A stretch of 64,000 nt of DNA from NCBI RefSeq assembly GCF_000455605.1, contig NC_017025.1, positions 1,054,001 to 1,118,000 on the forward strand, in the 5' to 3' direction. A program made the translations under genes and the position numbers. The stretch is from Flavobacterium indicum GPTSA100-9 = DSM 17447. GTDB taxonomy: Bacteria; Bacteroidota; Bacteroidia; Flavobacteriales; Flavobacteriaceae. Positions 27,737 through 35,360 of the stretch are shown here, in pieces. The stretch's first letter is position 1. Each line of letters starts with the position of its first letter. The notes under the pieces are model-generated. The model saw only the letters and a program-made list of their open reading frames with translations. It did not search any database and was not told where the DNA came from.

Positions 27737-28141
27737 TTAAGTGATTATTTTTTGGACACTTTCCTGCATTTTTTTGTCAAAAATCTTAAAATTTATGTCT
27801 TTTGAGTTTTCTTTTTCGATAATTTGTAGACAATCAAATTTATTCCAAAGCCTAGTGTTTTTGATGTAATTTATACTAGTTATATTTTGTTTATCTATTC
27901 TAATTTTCCTTTCTTTTAAGAAAGAATCAAAGTACTCTAATTCAATTATCTCTTCATCCATTTTTAAGTTTGAGAGATATTTTTTTTTCTCCGAAAGCGA
28001 TTCATAAAGCCAAAGTAAAGCAACAATTATAAAAAACTGAACAAAATTATTTTTTCCAGTCAGCAGATATTTGAAAACTGATGAAAGAGCAAAAGCTATA
28101 AGATATATGTAGTAATTGTCAAATAAGATTCTGTTCTTCAT
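27737..28141 (-). CDS. Cassette membrane protein of unknown function
   Basis: 134 residues. Two membrane helices (residues about 9-28 and 33-50) precede a soluble PH-like or two-strand region (EIIELEYFDSFLKERKIRID ... INFKIFDKKMQESV). The layout resembles bacterial PH-domain/YcxB-like membrane proteins, with low certainty. The cassette begins GTTAGCAGTAAC at 28159-28170 (complement) and ends CTGCTAAT, one base off a perfect match. Confidence 0.65.
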   Translation of the reverse strand: MKNRILFDNYYIYLIAFALSSVFKYLLTGKNNFVQFFIIVALLWLYESLSEKKKYLSNLKMDEEIIELEYFDSFLKERKIRIDKQNITSINYIKNTRLWNKFDCLQIIEKENSKDINFKIFDKKMQESVQKIIT

Positions 28142-28163
28142 TTCTACGGTTCTTTAAAGTTAC

Positions 28164-28298
28164 TGCTAACGTTTGGCAGCTACAAGAAGTTGCGTACTTC
28201 ATTCACTGACAATTACTAATATAGTCAAAACTTTGTTTCAACAATTATCATTTCTGATAAATCCCATGCTTAGCAATTTCTTGTAACTGCTGTTAGTG
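28164..28298 (-). repeat. attC site (135 bp)
   Basis: TGCTAAC (28164-28170) and GTTAGTG (28292-28298) frame arms GGCAGCTACAAGAAGTTGC / GCAATTTCTTGTAACTGC. The body is a third type, related to the sites at 53,214 and 57,328. Confidence 0.85.
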
Positions 28299-28309
28299 GC
28301 GGTTTTGTT

Positions 28310-28795
28310 TTAGACTGTCGATTTATTTATCAAAGTTATAACATAGAAATTTTTTACTCTTGCATTATTAATAACTTCAATTGTGACTGTATTTTTTCCA
28401 TCACTGTAAATTGTTTCAGAGGATTTTTTTAAAATTGGTTTATAATTTAGTTCTCTAAGTCTTTTTACAAGATTTTTATAATTTTTTTTTGATCCAGTTT
28501 TATAATTAATTTTATCTACATGTGATTTTAGAGTAAAATGATATTCTACAAAAGATTCATTTGTGGAAAAATCCATATTTTTATCTTTCCATTCGTTTTT
28601 TACGGCGAAGACAAATATTCCAGATTCATTTTTGGTCGGCTGTAATTCAGAAAAAACAAACCAACCTTTTTTGGTTAGTAAATTCCTAACGCTGTCTAAG
28701 TTTTCGCTTTTCATAAAGAGAATTTCATCCAAACTGATATTTTGAGAATATCCTGTGTATTGGAGAAAAAGTAATATAATAAATATGTTCTTCAT
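28310..28795 (-). CDS. Exported cassette protein of unknown function
   Basis: 161 residues with a cleavable signal (MKNIFIILLFLQYTGYSQ). The mature part is beta-rich and basic, with a KKGWFVFSELQPT segment near residue 43. No domain is recognised. Cassette ends match over ten bases (CGCCACTAAC at the end, GTTAGTGGCG at the start near 28,816). Confidence 0.7.
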   Translation of the reverse strand: MKNIFIILLFLQYTGYSQNISLDEILFMKSENLDSVRNLLTKKGWFVFSELQPTKNESGIFVFAVKNEWKDKNMDFSTNESFVEYHFTLKSHVDKINYKTGSKKNYKNLVKRLRELNYKPILKKSSETIYSDGKNTVTIEVINNARVKNFYVITLINKSTV

Positions 28796-28815
28796 ATCGT
28801 TTTTGTGAAAATCGC

Positions 28816-28828
28816 CACTAACGTTCCG
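28816..28828 (-). repeat. Left fragment (R' side) of an attC split by an IS110 element
   Basis: CACTAAC (28816-28822) plus GTTCCG is the R' end of a 132-bp-type site. The rest continues after the IS at about 30,046. ACGTTCCG occurs at both junctions. Confidence 0.8.
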
Positions 28829-28869
28829 CCTTTAGTTTGCATTAATAAATAAATAGCTAATTTTCCGAA

Positions 28870-29000
28870 TAGGAAACAGGTGAACTAAAACGTTTCTTAG
28901 GGTAATGACCTATAAGCCGCATAAGACCTGTTTCCCTCTTCGGACTTGCAAGTACTACTTGGAATGTTGGGTTTTTAGACCCGTTAAAGGCGATAGCACA
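28870..29000 (+). ncRNA. Putative bridge RNA of the type B IS110 element
   Basis: A perfect stem GGAAACAGGT (28872-28881) / ACCTGTTTCC (28926-28935) closes a loop holding AACGTTT (28889-28895) and AAGCCGC (28914-28920). AACGTTT equals the left target half (AACGTTTTG) and AAGCCGC is the exact complement of GCGGCTT, the right half of many attC ends here. A second hairpin (GGGTTTTTAGACCC) follows. This is the layout of IS110 bridge RNAs; expression not shown. Confidence 0.6.
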
Positions 29001-29031
29001 GCAAGGATTTATTTAACTTAAAAACAAATGT

Positions 29032-30027
29032 ATGAAAAAAGTAACAGAAACCATTGGTATTGATGTATCAAAATTAACCTTGGATGTCATGGTAAGAACT
29101 ACCAATATTCATAAGCAGTTTAGTAATGATACAAAAGGATTTAAACAAATTATTACTTGGCTAATGAAACAGAAAATCAATTTAGATCAAAGTCTATTTT
29201 GCTTTGAGCATACTGGATGGTATTGTTTAATGTTGAGTTATTTTCTTTATGAAAACAAGCATGCTTATTGTTGTATTAACGCTATAGAAATCAAGAGGTC
29301 TATGGGTTTAAAACGAGGCAAAAGCGACAAAGCTGATGCATGGGAAATAGCTAATTATGCATGGCTTAGACGTGATGAGTTAATTCCGTCGGTTCCACCA
29401 GCCAAAAAATTAATAGAGTTACAACGTATGATGAGTTTACGGGAACAATTAATAAAACAACAAACGGCAAGTAAAAATCTTTTGAAAGGTATGATTGACA
29501 TAGTTTTAGACCAAGTAAATGATGTTTCAGTTGGGATCTTAAAAGAGAATATAGCTTATTTAGAAAAGCAAATTACATCAACAGAAAAAGCCATGAATGA
29601 GCTTATAAAACAAGATAACACAATGATTACCAGTTATAAACTTTCTAAAACTGTTAAAGGTGTAGGAATGGTTCTAGCTGTTCAGATGTTGTTACATACA
29701 CACAACTATACACGGTTTGAGAGCTCACGGCAGTTTGCAGCCTATTGCGGTTTGGTTCCTTATCCATACCAATCTGGAACGAGCATACATGGAAGAAATA
29801 AAATCCATCCCATAAGTGATCGAAAGATGAAGAGTTTGTTGTCTATGTCAGCTATAAGTGCCATTCAGCACGATAAAGAGCTTAAAATATATTACCAAAA
29901 AAGAGTAGAAGAAGGGAAACCAAAAATGGTAGTTTTAAACATAATTAGAAACAAAATAGTATCGAGAATATTCGCAACTGTTAACAGAAGAACGCCTTAT
30001 GTAGAAATGAATAAATTTTTAGCTTAA
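29032..30027 (+). CDS. IS110-family transposase/recombinase, type B
   Basis: 331 residues. The N-terminal RuvC-like DEDD domain shows TIGIDVSK (first Asp), CFEHTG (Glu) and RGKSDKADAWE (Asp pair). A coiled coil lies at about 140-200, and the C-terminal Transposase_20 domain has VKGVGMVLAVQML and YCGLVPYPYQSGTSI, whose Ser is the expected nucleophile. It acts with a bridge RNA to join IS ends to a short target. About 30 percent like the other IS110 protein here by eye, so a separate lineage. Confidence 0.92.
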   Translation: MKKVTETIGIDVSKLTLDVMVRTTNIHKQFSNDTKGFKQIITWLMKQKINLDQSLFCFEHTGWYCLMLSYFLYENKHAYCCINAIEIKRSMGLKRGKSDKADAWEIANYAWLRRDELIPSVPPAKKLIELQRMMSLREQLIKQQTASKNLLKGMIDIVLDQVNDVSVGILKENIAYLEKQITSTEKAMNELIKQDNTMITSYKLSKTVKGVGMVLAVQMLLHTHNYTRFESSRQFAAYCGLVPYPYQSGTSIHGRNKIHPISDRKMKSLLSMSAISAIQHDKELKIYYQKRVEEGKPKMVVLNIIRNKIVSRIFATVNRRTPYVEMNKFLA

Positions 30028-30045
30028 AAATTTGGATTTGATCTT

Positions 30046-30174
30046 GGACGTTCCGGCGCTTGGCGAGGTTGCGAGCTACGGAACCGATTATTTTCTGTTA
30101 AAGATAAAATTTCTTGCGAAATGTAAACGTGATTTTACTTCAAAATTCGCAATCTTGCCAAACGCCTGTTAGGC
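30046..30174 (-). repeat. Right fragment of the attC interrupted by the type B IS110
   Basis: It continues the 132-bp-type body from ACGTTCCGGCGCTTGGCG and ends with the R'' box GTTAGGC (30168-30174). Confidence 0.88.
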
Positions 30175-30180
30175 GACGTT

Positions 30181-30621
30181 CTAATCCATTATCAATATAT
30201 TCGTTTTAAAATAATTTAAATCATCTACGAGAATTAAATAGTCGTTATAAAATTCAAATAAAATTCTGTTTCCACCAGATGATTTTTTCTCTCTCGCTTT
30301 TTCGAGCCAATCTTTTGAAAGGTACTCAATCTCACAAAAGTCTTGTATGTTCAAAACTTTTCCCGGATTCAATTCAATGTCAAATTCTGAAGTTCGATGA
30401 AAAAATTTATAAAGTATTTCAAAAATGAATTCTTCAGGTATTACTATCGTCTTTTCATTTTCATTCATCTCAATACTAAGTAAGTTTTTAGATTTTTTTT
30501 CCTCTCGGATTCTAATTACTTGCTTATAATTTGTCAAAACCAAATCTTCTTTTTGATAAACCACATTGTAGTTGAACCTTTCAGCAAATTTATTTATTCT
30601 ATTCTTAAGGTTTTTCTCCAT
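30181..30621 (-). CDS. Cassette gene of unknown function
   Basis: 146 residues, soluble, with no signal or membrane segment. It starts MEKNLKNRINKFAERFNYNV and contains a KSSGGNRILFEFYNDYLILV segment near the end. No family is recognised. The cassette ends match over eight bases (CGCCTAAC / GTTAGGCG). Confidence 0.7.
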   Translation of the reverse strand: MEKNLKNRINKFAERFNYNVVYQKEDLVLTNYKQVIRIREEKKSKNLLSIEMNENEKTIVIPEEFIFEILYKFFHRTSEFDIELNPGKVLNIQDFCEIEYLSKDWLEKAREKKSSGGNRILFEFYNDYLILVDDLNYFKTNILIMD

Positions 30622-30639
30622 AACGTTTTTCTGAATGAC

Positions 30640-30771
30640 GCCTAACGTTTTGCCGCTTGCCGCAGTGGGGGATTTCGGAGCACTTCACTGTCAACCAAGT
30701 ACAAATGTTGATAGAAGCACTGCACTTGGATTAACCACGTCAGCCCCCATTGCGGCAAACGGCTGTTGGCA
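30640..30771 (-). repeat. attC site (132 bp, GCCGCAGTG type)
   Basis: GCCTAAC (30640-30646) and GTTGGCA (30765-30771) frame arms TTTGCCGCTTGCCGCAGTGGGG / CCCCCATTGCGGCAAACGG. The centre is AT-rich with a GAAGCACTGCACTT motif shared with the sites at 39,750 and 59,459. Confidence 0.9.
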
Positions 30772-30790
30772 GAAGTTTTTCTTCCTTTCG

Positions 30791-31657
30791 TCATCTGTAT
30801 GATACTTTGTCAAGTTGTCCACCTGTTACAGTGAATGATAGAACTTGATAGCAATCTACATTTTCTCCGTTTTTAGTTGCGGATTTCCAATTTTGCGGCA
30901 TACTGTTTACTCTCTCTAAAACCTGGTTTGCAAAAGTTTCTGCAAGTCCTTTCCCTTTTGTTATAATCATAAAATTTCCCGCTTTACCATTACAGTCAAC
31001 AACAAATGCAATAGCAACTCTAAAAACTGCATCTTTAACTCGTTCATCTGGCAATGGCTTGTCAGCAAAATATTTTTTCAATTCTTCAAGTCCGCCTTCA
31101 AAGATTGGATTTGTATCGGGTTCTGGTTTTTCTCCAATTTTTTCTTTTAGTAAGAACTCTTTTCCTACTGCATATTGTGTCTGTGCATTGCAAAAGCTAA
31201 CTTTCAATATACTGTCCGCTGGAAAAATTGTTGGTTTTTCTATTTTGTCAGCTGTGACAAATGTAAAACCAAAAGGTGCTTTTGGACTTTCATAGTCATA
31301 TCCGTTAACGTATAAAATACTCGGCTCTTTAAGTCCTTGATAATAAACTTCATATTTGTCCAATAGTCCTTTACCAAAAGCCGCTGATTTGCTTTTGAAT
31401 TCACAACAACTTGACACACGTCTAAATTGAACAGCTTCACCATTAGGTCCACGTAATGCTTTCAAATAGGCTTGTTCATTTTCAATTTTTCCTACTTTAA
31501 TCGAGGTCTTATGATTAGGTTCGTAACCATATTTTTTGTCGGTAGAAACTTCTGTTAGTTTCATACTTCCATCTTCAAAAAAATCTTGTCCGTTTACGGT
31601 TGTCGTCCATAAAGTCAGAACGAATAAAATGCTTGTTAGTCTTGTCATTATTTTCAT
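30791..31657 (-). CDS. Exported protein with a TonB C-terminal-like domain
   Basis: 288 residues; an internal ATG nine bases later would also keep the signal peptide (MTRLTSILFVLTLWTTTVNG). The C-terminal third (KDAVFRVAIAFVVDCNGKAG ... VLERVNSMPQNWKSATKNG) resembles the TonB_C fold found in many Bacteroidota periplasmic proteins that lack a TonB anchor. The middle region is unassigned. Cassette ends match over eight bases (CTGCCAAC / GTTGGCAG). Confidence 0.72.
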   Translation of the reverse strand: MKIMTRLTSILFVLTLWTTTVNGQDFFEDGSMKLTEVSTDKKYGYEPNHKTSIKVGKIENEQAYLKALRGPNGEAVQFRRVSSCCEFKSKSAAFGKGLLDKYEVYYQGLKEPSILYVNGYDYESPKAPFGFTFVTADKIEKPTIFPADSILKVSFCNAQTQYAVGKEFLLKEKIGEKPEPDTNPIFEGGLEELKKYFADKPLPDERVKDAVFRVAIAFVVDCNGKAGNFMIITKGKGLAETFANQVLERVNSMPQNWKSATKNGENVDCYQVLSFTVTGGQLDKVSYR

Positions 31658-31680
31658 TATTGTCTGTTTTTTAAAACTAC

Positions 31681-31812
31681 TGCCAACGTTCCGGCGCTTG
31701 GCGAGGTTGCGAACTTCGGAACCGATTATTTTCTATCAAAGATAAAATTTCTTGCGAAATGTAAACGTGAATTTACTACAAAATTCGCAATCTTGCCAAA
31801 CGCCTGTTAGCA
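31681..31812 (-). repeat. attC site (132 bp, main type)
   Basis: TGCCAAC (31681-31687) and GTTAGCA (31806-31812) frame the standard body: arms CCGGCGCTTGGCGAGGTTGCG / CGCAATCTTGCCAAACGCC and the AAGATAAAATTTCTTGCG centre. Confidence 0.93.
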
Positions 31813-31819
31813 GTAGCCT

Positions 31820-32182
31820 TTAATTTTCGATTTCGACTATTTTATAATTTTCGACAATACTGTCTTTCGTCAATTTTATTTCCAAAATTTTAATATATAC
31901 TGGGTCAATATCATTTCCATATTCGGTTACAATATTATATGACAATGTGTTGAATTTTTCATCGGAATAATTTTCAGGCAAGCCTAGTAAATCAATTACT
32001 TTTGAATATGATATTCCTTTTAGTTTGTGGTTGTTAGTTAAGTCTTCAAGCATATTTTCTCTATTCTTGTAACTATTTAAATCACCTTTTTGATTCCAAC
32101 CTGATTTTTCAAATTTCATATCGTTTTTGCAAGAAAACAACACAAAACACAAACTAAGTAAAGTAAATTTTAATTTCTCCAT
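31820..32182 (-). CDS. Small cassette lipoprotein of unknown function
   Basis: 120 residues from the ATG at 32182. It begins MEKLKFTLLSLCFVLFSCKN, a lipoprotein signal peptide with Cys18. The mature part is short and polar; a segment KVIDLLGLPENYSDE resembles the BamE/SmpA-like beginning seen in many small lipoproteins, with low certainty. Cassette ends match over ten bases (TACTGCTAAC / GTTAGCAGTA). Confidence 0.72.
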   Translation of the reverse strand: MEKLKFTLLSLCFVLFSCKNDMKFEKSGWNQKGDLNSYKNRENMLEDLTNNHKLKGISYSKVIDLLGLPENYSDEKFNTLSYNIVTEYGNDIDPVYIKILEIKLTKDSIVENYKIVEIEN

Positions 32183-32208
32183 TTTACACAATGTTGGAAT
32201 AAGGTTAC

Positions 32209-32334
32209 TGCTAACGATTTGCGGCTTGGCGCAGTAGCGGCTGCGTGAACGTATATTTTCTTGCTAAGATAAGATTTTCCAGCGAAAATCGAACGTTGTT
32301 GTAAAGATGAATGTAGCTATTGTGCCAAACCGCC
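32209..32334 (-). repeat. Left part of an attC interrupted by the type A IS110 (copy 1)
   Basis: TGCTAAC (32209-32215), then ATTTGCGGCTTGGCGCAG and a centre with TTGCTAAGATAAGATTTTCC. It reaches CCAAACCGCC, where the IS begins; the R'' box GTTATGT lies beyond the IS at 33,559. Confidence 0.88.
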
Positions 32335-32369
32335 TTAAGTTTACAATTTATAAATTTAAAGAATAAATC

Positions 32370-32520
32370 AGAAAGAACAAAAGAGAGGAGTAAGGTTTAC
32401 GATAACCGCAGGAACTTTAGATTCCGTCAACAGTGATAATCCCCTCTCTTTTCTACTTATATTTCGAACAGTTCTGTGAGATTTAATCTCGATTTTAAGG
32501 TGATGAAACACAAGTAGTTT
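32370..32520 (+). ncRNA. Putative bridge RNA of the type A IS110 element (copy 1)
   Basis: A stem AAAAGAGAGG / CCTCTCTTTT encloses a loop with AACCGC (32404-32409), identical to the left target half, and TCAACAG (32427-32433), complementary to the CTGTTR side of the R'' box. A second hairpin contains CAGTTCT (32469-32475), identical to the right end of the IS. This is the target loop plus donor loop order of bridge RNAs; expression is not shown. Confidence 0.6.
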
Positions 32521-32543
32521 GTCCTTTCTCAAAACATTTTCTT

Positions 32544-33518
32544 ATGAGTAAAGATAAAAAAACATTTGGTATTGACATCAGTAAAGACACATTTGATGTT
32601 GTAGATTGTTCTGGTAATTATTATCAATTCTCTAACAATTTAAAAGACTTTTTAAAGTTTTTGAAATTGTTGGATGCCACTTCACATTGTGTGATGGAAG
32701 CTACGGGTTATTATCATTATCAATTGGCATATTTTTTAGTAGATCATCATATTGCTGTGTCGGTAGAAAATCCGTTATCGATAAAGCGCTTTATTCAAAT
32801 GAAGCTGAGTAGAGTAAAGACAGATAAATCAGATGCTAAGATGATTTGTTTGTATGGTCAGCAACAAGAGCTTTCCTTATGGTTTGGTTATTCAAAATAC
32901 CAGACGCAATGTTTACAGATGTTACGATTATTAGATACTTATACTAAGCAAAGTGCTGCTTTAAAGAATAAAATACAAGCAGAGGGGGTATTGGGTAATC
33001 CTTGTAAAATAGTGGTTAGTTCTTTGAAGAAGAGTCTAAAACATTTACAAAAAGAGATTGGTTTACTAGAAGCAGAGTTGTTGGTTTTGGTCAAATCAGA
33101 ACAACAAGAGATGTTGACTAAAGTTGAGAGTATTCCAGGTATTGGTCGTAAGACTGCAATGATGCTATTAGTTTTAACAGATGGATTTAAACGCTTTGAG
33201 GATAGTTCTCAATTGTGTTCATTTTGTGGGTTAACACCAGTGATTAGGCAATCAGGAAGTAGTATAAAAGGTAAGGTTAGGATAAGTAAAGTGGGTAATT
33301 CCAAGCTAAGAAATTTATTATTTATGTGTAGTTTTACGGCTTGTAAATGTAACAAAGCATGTAGAGAACTTTATGAGCGCATAGTTAACAAAGGTAAAAG
33401 CAAGAAATTGGCCTTAATAGCAGTATGCAATAAGCTTTTAAAACAAGCCTTTGCTATTGCAAAATCTGGAGTAGAGTACAATGAAAACTACAGAAGTAAA
33501 CTAATAGTTAAAAACTAA
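32544..33518 (+). CDS. IS110-family transposase/recombinase, type A, copy 1
   Basis: 324 residues. DEDD domain: FGIDISKDTFD (Asp10), CVMEATGYY (Glu) and KTDKSDAKM (Asp pair). The C-terminal Transposase_20 domain has VESIPGIGRKTAMML and FCGLTPVIRQSGSSIKG with the probable catalytic Ser. The protein is identical in all three copies, so spread was recent. It excises the IS as a circle and inserts it at a bridge-RNA-chosen site; here the chosen site is attC. Confidence 0.93.
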   Translation: MSKDKKTFGIDISKDTFDVVDCSGNYYQFSNNLKDFLKFLKLLDATSHCVMEATGYYHYQLAYFLVDHHIAVSVENPLSIKRFIQMKLSRVKTDKSDAKMICLYGQQQELSLWFGYSKYQTQCLQMLRLLDTYTKQSAALKNKIQAEGVLGNPCKIVVSSLKKSLKHLQKEIGLLEAELLVLVKSEQQEMLTKVESIPGIGRKTAMMLLVLTDGFKRFEDSSQLCSFCGLTPVIRQSGSSIKGKVRISKVGNSKLRNLLFMCSFTACKCNKACRELYERIVNKGKSKKLALIAVCNKLLKQAFAIAKSGVEYNENYRSKLIVKN

Positions 33519-33558
33519 AATTAAATCATTTTTTATTTGTTTTTAAGCACAGTTCTTT

Positions 33559-33565
33559 GTTATGT
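33559..33565 (-). repeat. R'' box of the attC split by type A IS110 copy 1
   Basis: GTTATGT directly after the IS right end; its complement ACATAAC opens the attC of the next gene. It matches the GTTATGTGC start of that cassette near 33,962. Confidence 0.85.
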
Positions 33566-33572
33566 GCAGGCA

Positions 33573-33917
33573 TTAATCAACTTTTTCAAAACAAGATTCC
33601 AAATCGAAGTCAAAAACTAATTTCGGTTGCAAAGAGGAATTTCTGCGAACTCCCATTTGATATGAAGCTTTTCCTAATTCATAATTGTAATTGATAGTAA
33701 TTGAAGATCCTTCTAGTTTGTAAGTGCCCTTTCCCCAAGTTTGACTTCTAAAGGTATTATTTTCAAGAAGTATTAAAGTATCACCTTTATTCGGTCCGTC
33801 AATTCTAGCATTGTCGTTACTAACATAAGTGCCGACAATCATGGATTTGGTAAAAAAGTGGTTTAAAAAATAAAATATTAAAAGAACTGAAATTACTACG
33901 GCTATGATTTTTTTCAT
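33573..33917 (-). CDS. Small membrane-anchored cassette protein
   Basis: 114 residues. One N-terminal helix (MKKIIAVVISVLLIFYFLNHF) serves as an uncleaved anchor or signal. The remainder is a small beta-barrel-like domain (GTYVSNDNARIDGPNKGDTL, LLENNTFRSQTWGKGTYKLE) of the lipocalin-like or META type often seen as 'stress' cassettes. Cassette ends match over ten bases (TGCACATAAC / GTTATGTGCA). Confidence 0.7.
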   Translation of the reverse strand: MKKIIAVVISVLLIFYFLNHFFTKSMIVGTYVSNDNARIDGPNKGDTLILLENNTFRSQTWGKGTYKLEGSSITINYNYELGKASYQMGVRRNSSLQPKLVFDFDLESCFEKVD

Positions 33918-33961
33918 TTAATGTTTATGAGATTGGTTTTACGCAATTTTGGTATGCTTGC

Positions 33962-34093
33962 ACATAACGTTTTGCAGCTACCTGAAGGGCGGGACTTTTA
34001 CCACAAAACTTGTTTTGAAAAATTAAACTTTCTTTGATTACAAAACTTTCTTTGGAATACGACACCCCGCCTTTTGGGTAGGTGCTGTTATGT
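33962..34093 (-). repeat. attC site (132 bp, variant body)
   Basis: ACATAAC (33962-33968) and GTTATGT (34087-34093) frame arms GCAGCTACCTGAAGGGCGGG / CCCGCCTTTTGGGTAGGTGC. The two boxes belong to different cassettes that happen to share GTTATGT. Confidence 0.88.
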
Positions 34094-34109
34094 GCTGCCC
34101 TTCTGTCCG

Positions 34110-34679
34110 TCACCATATTTTCCACCAAGGTTTTTTGTTCTCAAACGAATAGTAACTTCCTCCAGTCAATGTTTTTGAGTCAAGGTCATATTTGAATTCA
34201 ACCCATTCGTCAGAATCGTGCATAGGATTATATGCAAGTCCTGATACCAAATTATTCTCAACTTTTATTTCGGATAATCCGTCCCACGAAATTCTTTCAG
34301 TATCCCAATGATTTCCATCAGGCTCAATAATTGTCAGGTCGGTTTGGTCTTGCAATACAAATCTGTCATTGCTTGCTTTAAAAACTTCAGAATAACCAAC
34401 CCCGAAAACTTCAATTGGCTTTGTGTCGTCTGGGTTCATTAAATAACAAGTTCCACAAGCTATTACTAATAGTTTTTCTGAGTTTTCAAATTCAATTATT
34501 TCTTTTAAGTCTGTCCAACCTGGTTTAAAATTAGCAACCCAGTCTGTTCCGTCAGATTTGTAAAAGCGAACTGGAAAACCTTCTGAATAAAATGTCTCGT
34601 CATTTTCAGTCACAGGAATATACATTGGTACGTAAGTCGGCAATGCTTCCAATATTTCATATTTTTTTGTGTCTGTCAA
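34110..34679 (-). CDS. Cassette protein of unknown function, beta-rich
   Basis: 189 residues, acidic, without signal or membrane helix. Repeating strand-turn patterns (EKLLVIACGTCYLMNPDDTK, DRFVLQDQTDLTIIEPDG) suggest a small propeller-like or immunity-type fold. The gene at 56,147 has a similar plan. No family is named. Cassette ends match over nine bases (GCACATAAC / GTTATGTGC). Confidence 0.65.
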   Translation of the reverse strand: MTDTKKYEILEALPTYVPMYIPVTENDETFYSEGFPVRFYKSDGTDWVANFKPGWTDLKEIIEFENSEKLLVIACGTCYLMNPDDTKPIEVFGVGYSEVFKASNDRFVLQDQTDLTIIEPDGNHWDTERISWDGLSEIKVENNLVSGLAYNPMHDSDEWVEFKYDLDSKTLTGGSYYSFENKKPWWKIW

Positions 34680-34707
34680 TGTTAGTAGTGTCGTCTGTTA
34701 GGGTTGC

Positions 34708-34839
34708 ACATAACGTTCCGGCGCTTGGCGAGGTTGCGAGCTACGGAACCGATTATTTTCTGCTAAAGATAAAATTTCTTGCGAAATATAAACTTGAATT
34801 TACTACAAAATTCGCAATCTTGCCAAACGCCTGTTAGCG
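34708..34839 (-). repeat. attC site (132 bp, main type)
   Basis: ACATAAC (34708-34714) and GTTAGCG (34833-34839) frame the standard main-type body with few differences. Confidence 0.93.
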
Positions 34840-34846
34840 GAAGTTT

Positions 34847-35185
34847 TTATTTTTCGATATCAATTAAAACTATTTTGTAGCCAAATTTTATTGCCGCTAA
34901 ATCGTAAATTACAGCATTTTCTATGTCAGCCTTAATCAGAATTGAATCATTTTTTATATACAGACTGTCAGTTCCTGCTCCCCAATCAGCTTCATAAATT
35001 CTTTCTGTTTTGTTCCATCGTTTATTAGTAATATCACAAAATCTATGACCACTTGTAATTGTACTTATTGTGTAACGTTCAATTTTGATATCTTTATTTT
35101 CAGTTACTTTTATTTTCAACTTTTCGTCACAGGAAGAAAATAATATCATGATAATAATCAAAGGAATATAAATTTTTAGTTTCAT
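34847..35185 (-). CDS. Small cassette lipoprotein of unknown function
   Basis: 112 residues. Signal peptide with lipobox MKLKIYIPLIIIMILFSSC. The short mature part alternates strands with no domain recognised (TENKDIKIERYTISTITSGH onward). Cassette ends match over eight bases (CCGCTAAC / GTTAGCGG). Confidence 0.72.
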   Translation of the reverse strand: MKLKIYIPLIIIMILFSSCDEKLKIKVTENKDIKIERYTISTITSGHRFCDITNKRWNKTERIYEADWGAGTDSLYIKNDSILIKADIENAVIYDLAAIKFGYKIVLIDIEK

Positions 35186-35222
35186 AGTATTTTCTTTTTT
35201 CAGAAGTGTCTCTTAAAATTAC

Positions 35223-35353
35223 CGCTAACGGTTTCGGGCTTTGCGTTGGTGGGCTTTTGAAACCGTAAACTGTTTGCCAGCACTAACGTTTATTAATTGC
35301 TTAAATGTTTATATTCGCACTGTCCGCCCACTAACGCAAAGCCCGTGTTAGGC
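35223..35353 (-). repeat. attC site (131 bp, variant with strong inner arms)
   Basis: CGCTAAC (35223-35229) and GTTAGGC (35347-35353) frame arms CGGGCTTTGCGTTGGTGGGC / GCCCACTAACGCAAAGCCCG, a nearly perfect pairing. Confidence 0.9.
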
Positions 35354-35360
35354 GTAGTAA

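Larger units (their letters stand above)
28828..30048 (+). mobile_element. IS110-family insertion sequence, type B, inside the R'/L' arm of an attC
   Basis: About 1.22 kb: a 204-base structured leader, one recombinase gene and a very short tail. The insertion point is between ACGTTCC(G) and GCGCTTGG of a 132-bp-type attC. The first 50 bases recur as a remnant at 23,807, also directly after a G that follows an AACG box, which fixes the left end. Ends carry no clear terminal inverted repeats, normal for this family. Confidence 0.8.
32335..33558 (+). mobile_element. IS110-family insertion sequence, type A, copy 1, inside the L''/R'' arm of an attC
   Basis: 1,224 bp bounded by AAACCGCC on the left and TTCTTTG on the right, the same in all three copies, while the bases from GTT onward differ with the cassette. 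It consists of a 209-base structured leader, one gene and a 40-base tail. No target duplication is needed. It behaves like the IS1111-attC elements that target integron recombination sites, but the RNA-like leader lies before the gene, as in the IS110 group. Confidence 0.88.

Noticed and set aside
33925..34128. A 67-codon minus-strand frame across an attC
   Set aside because: It lies wholly in attC sequence and overlaps the end of a real gene.
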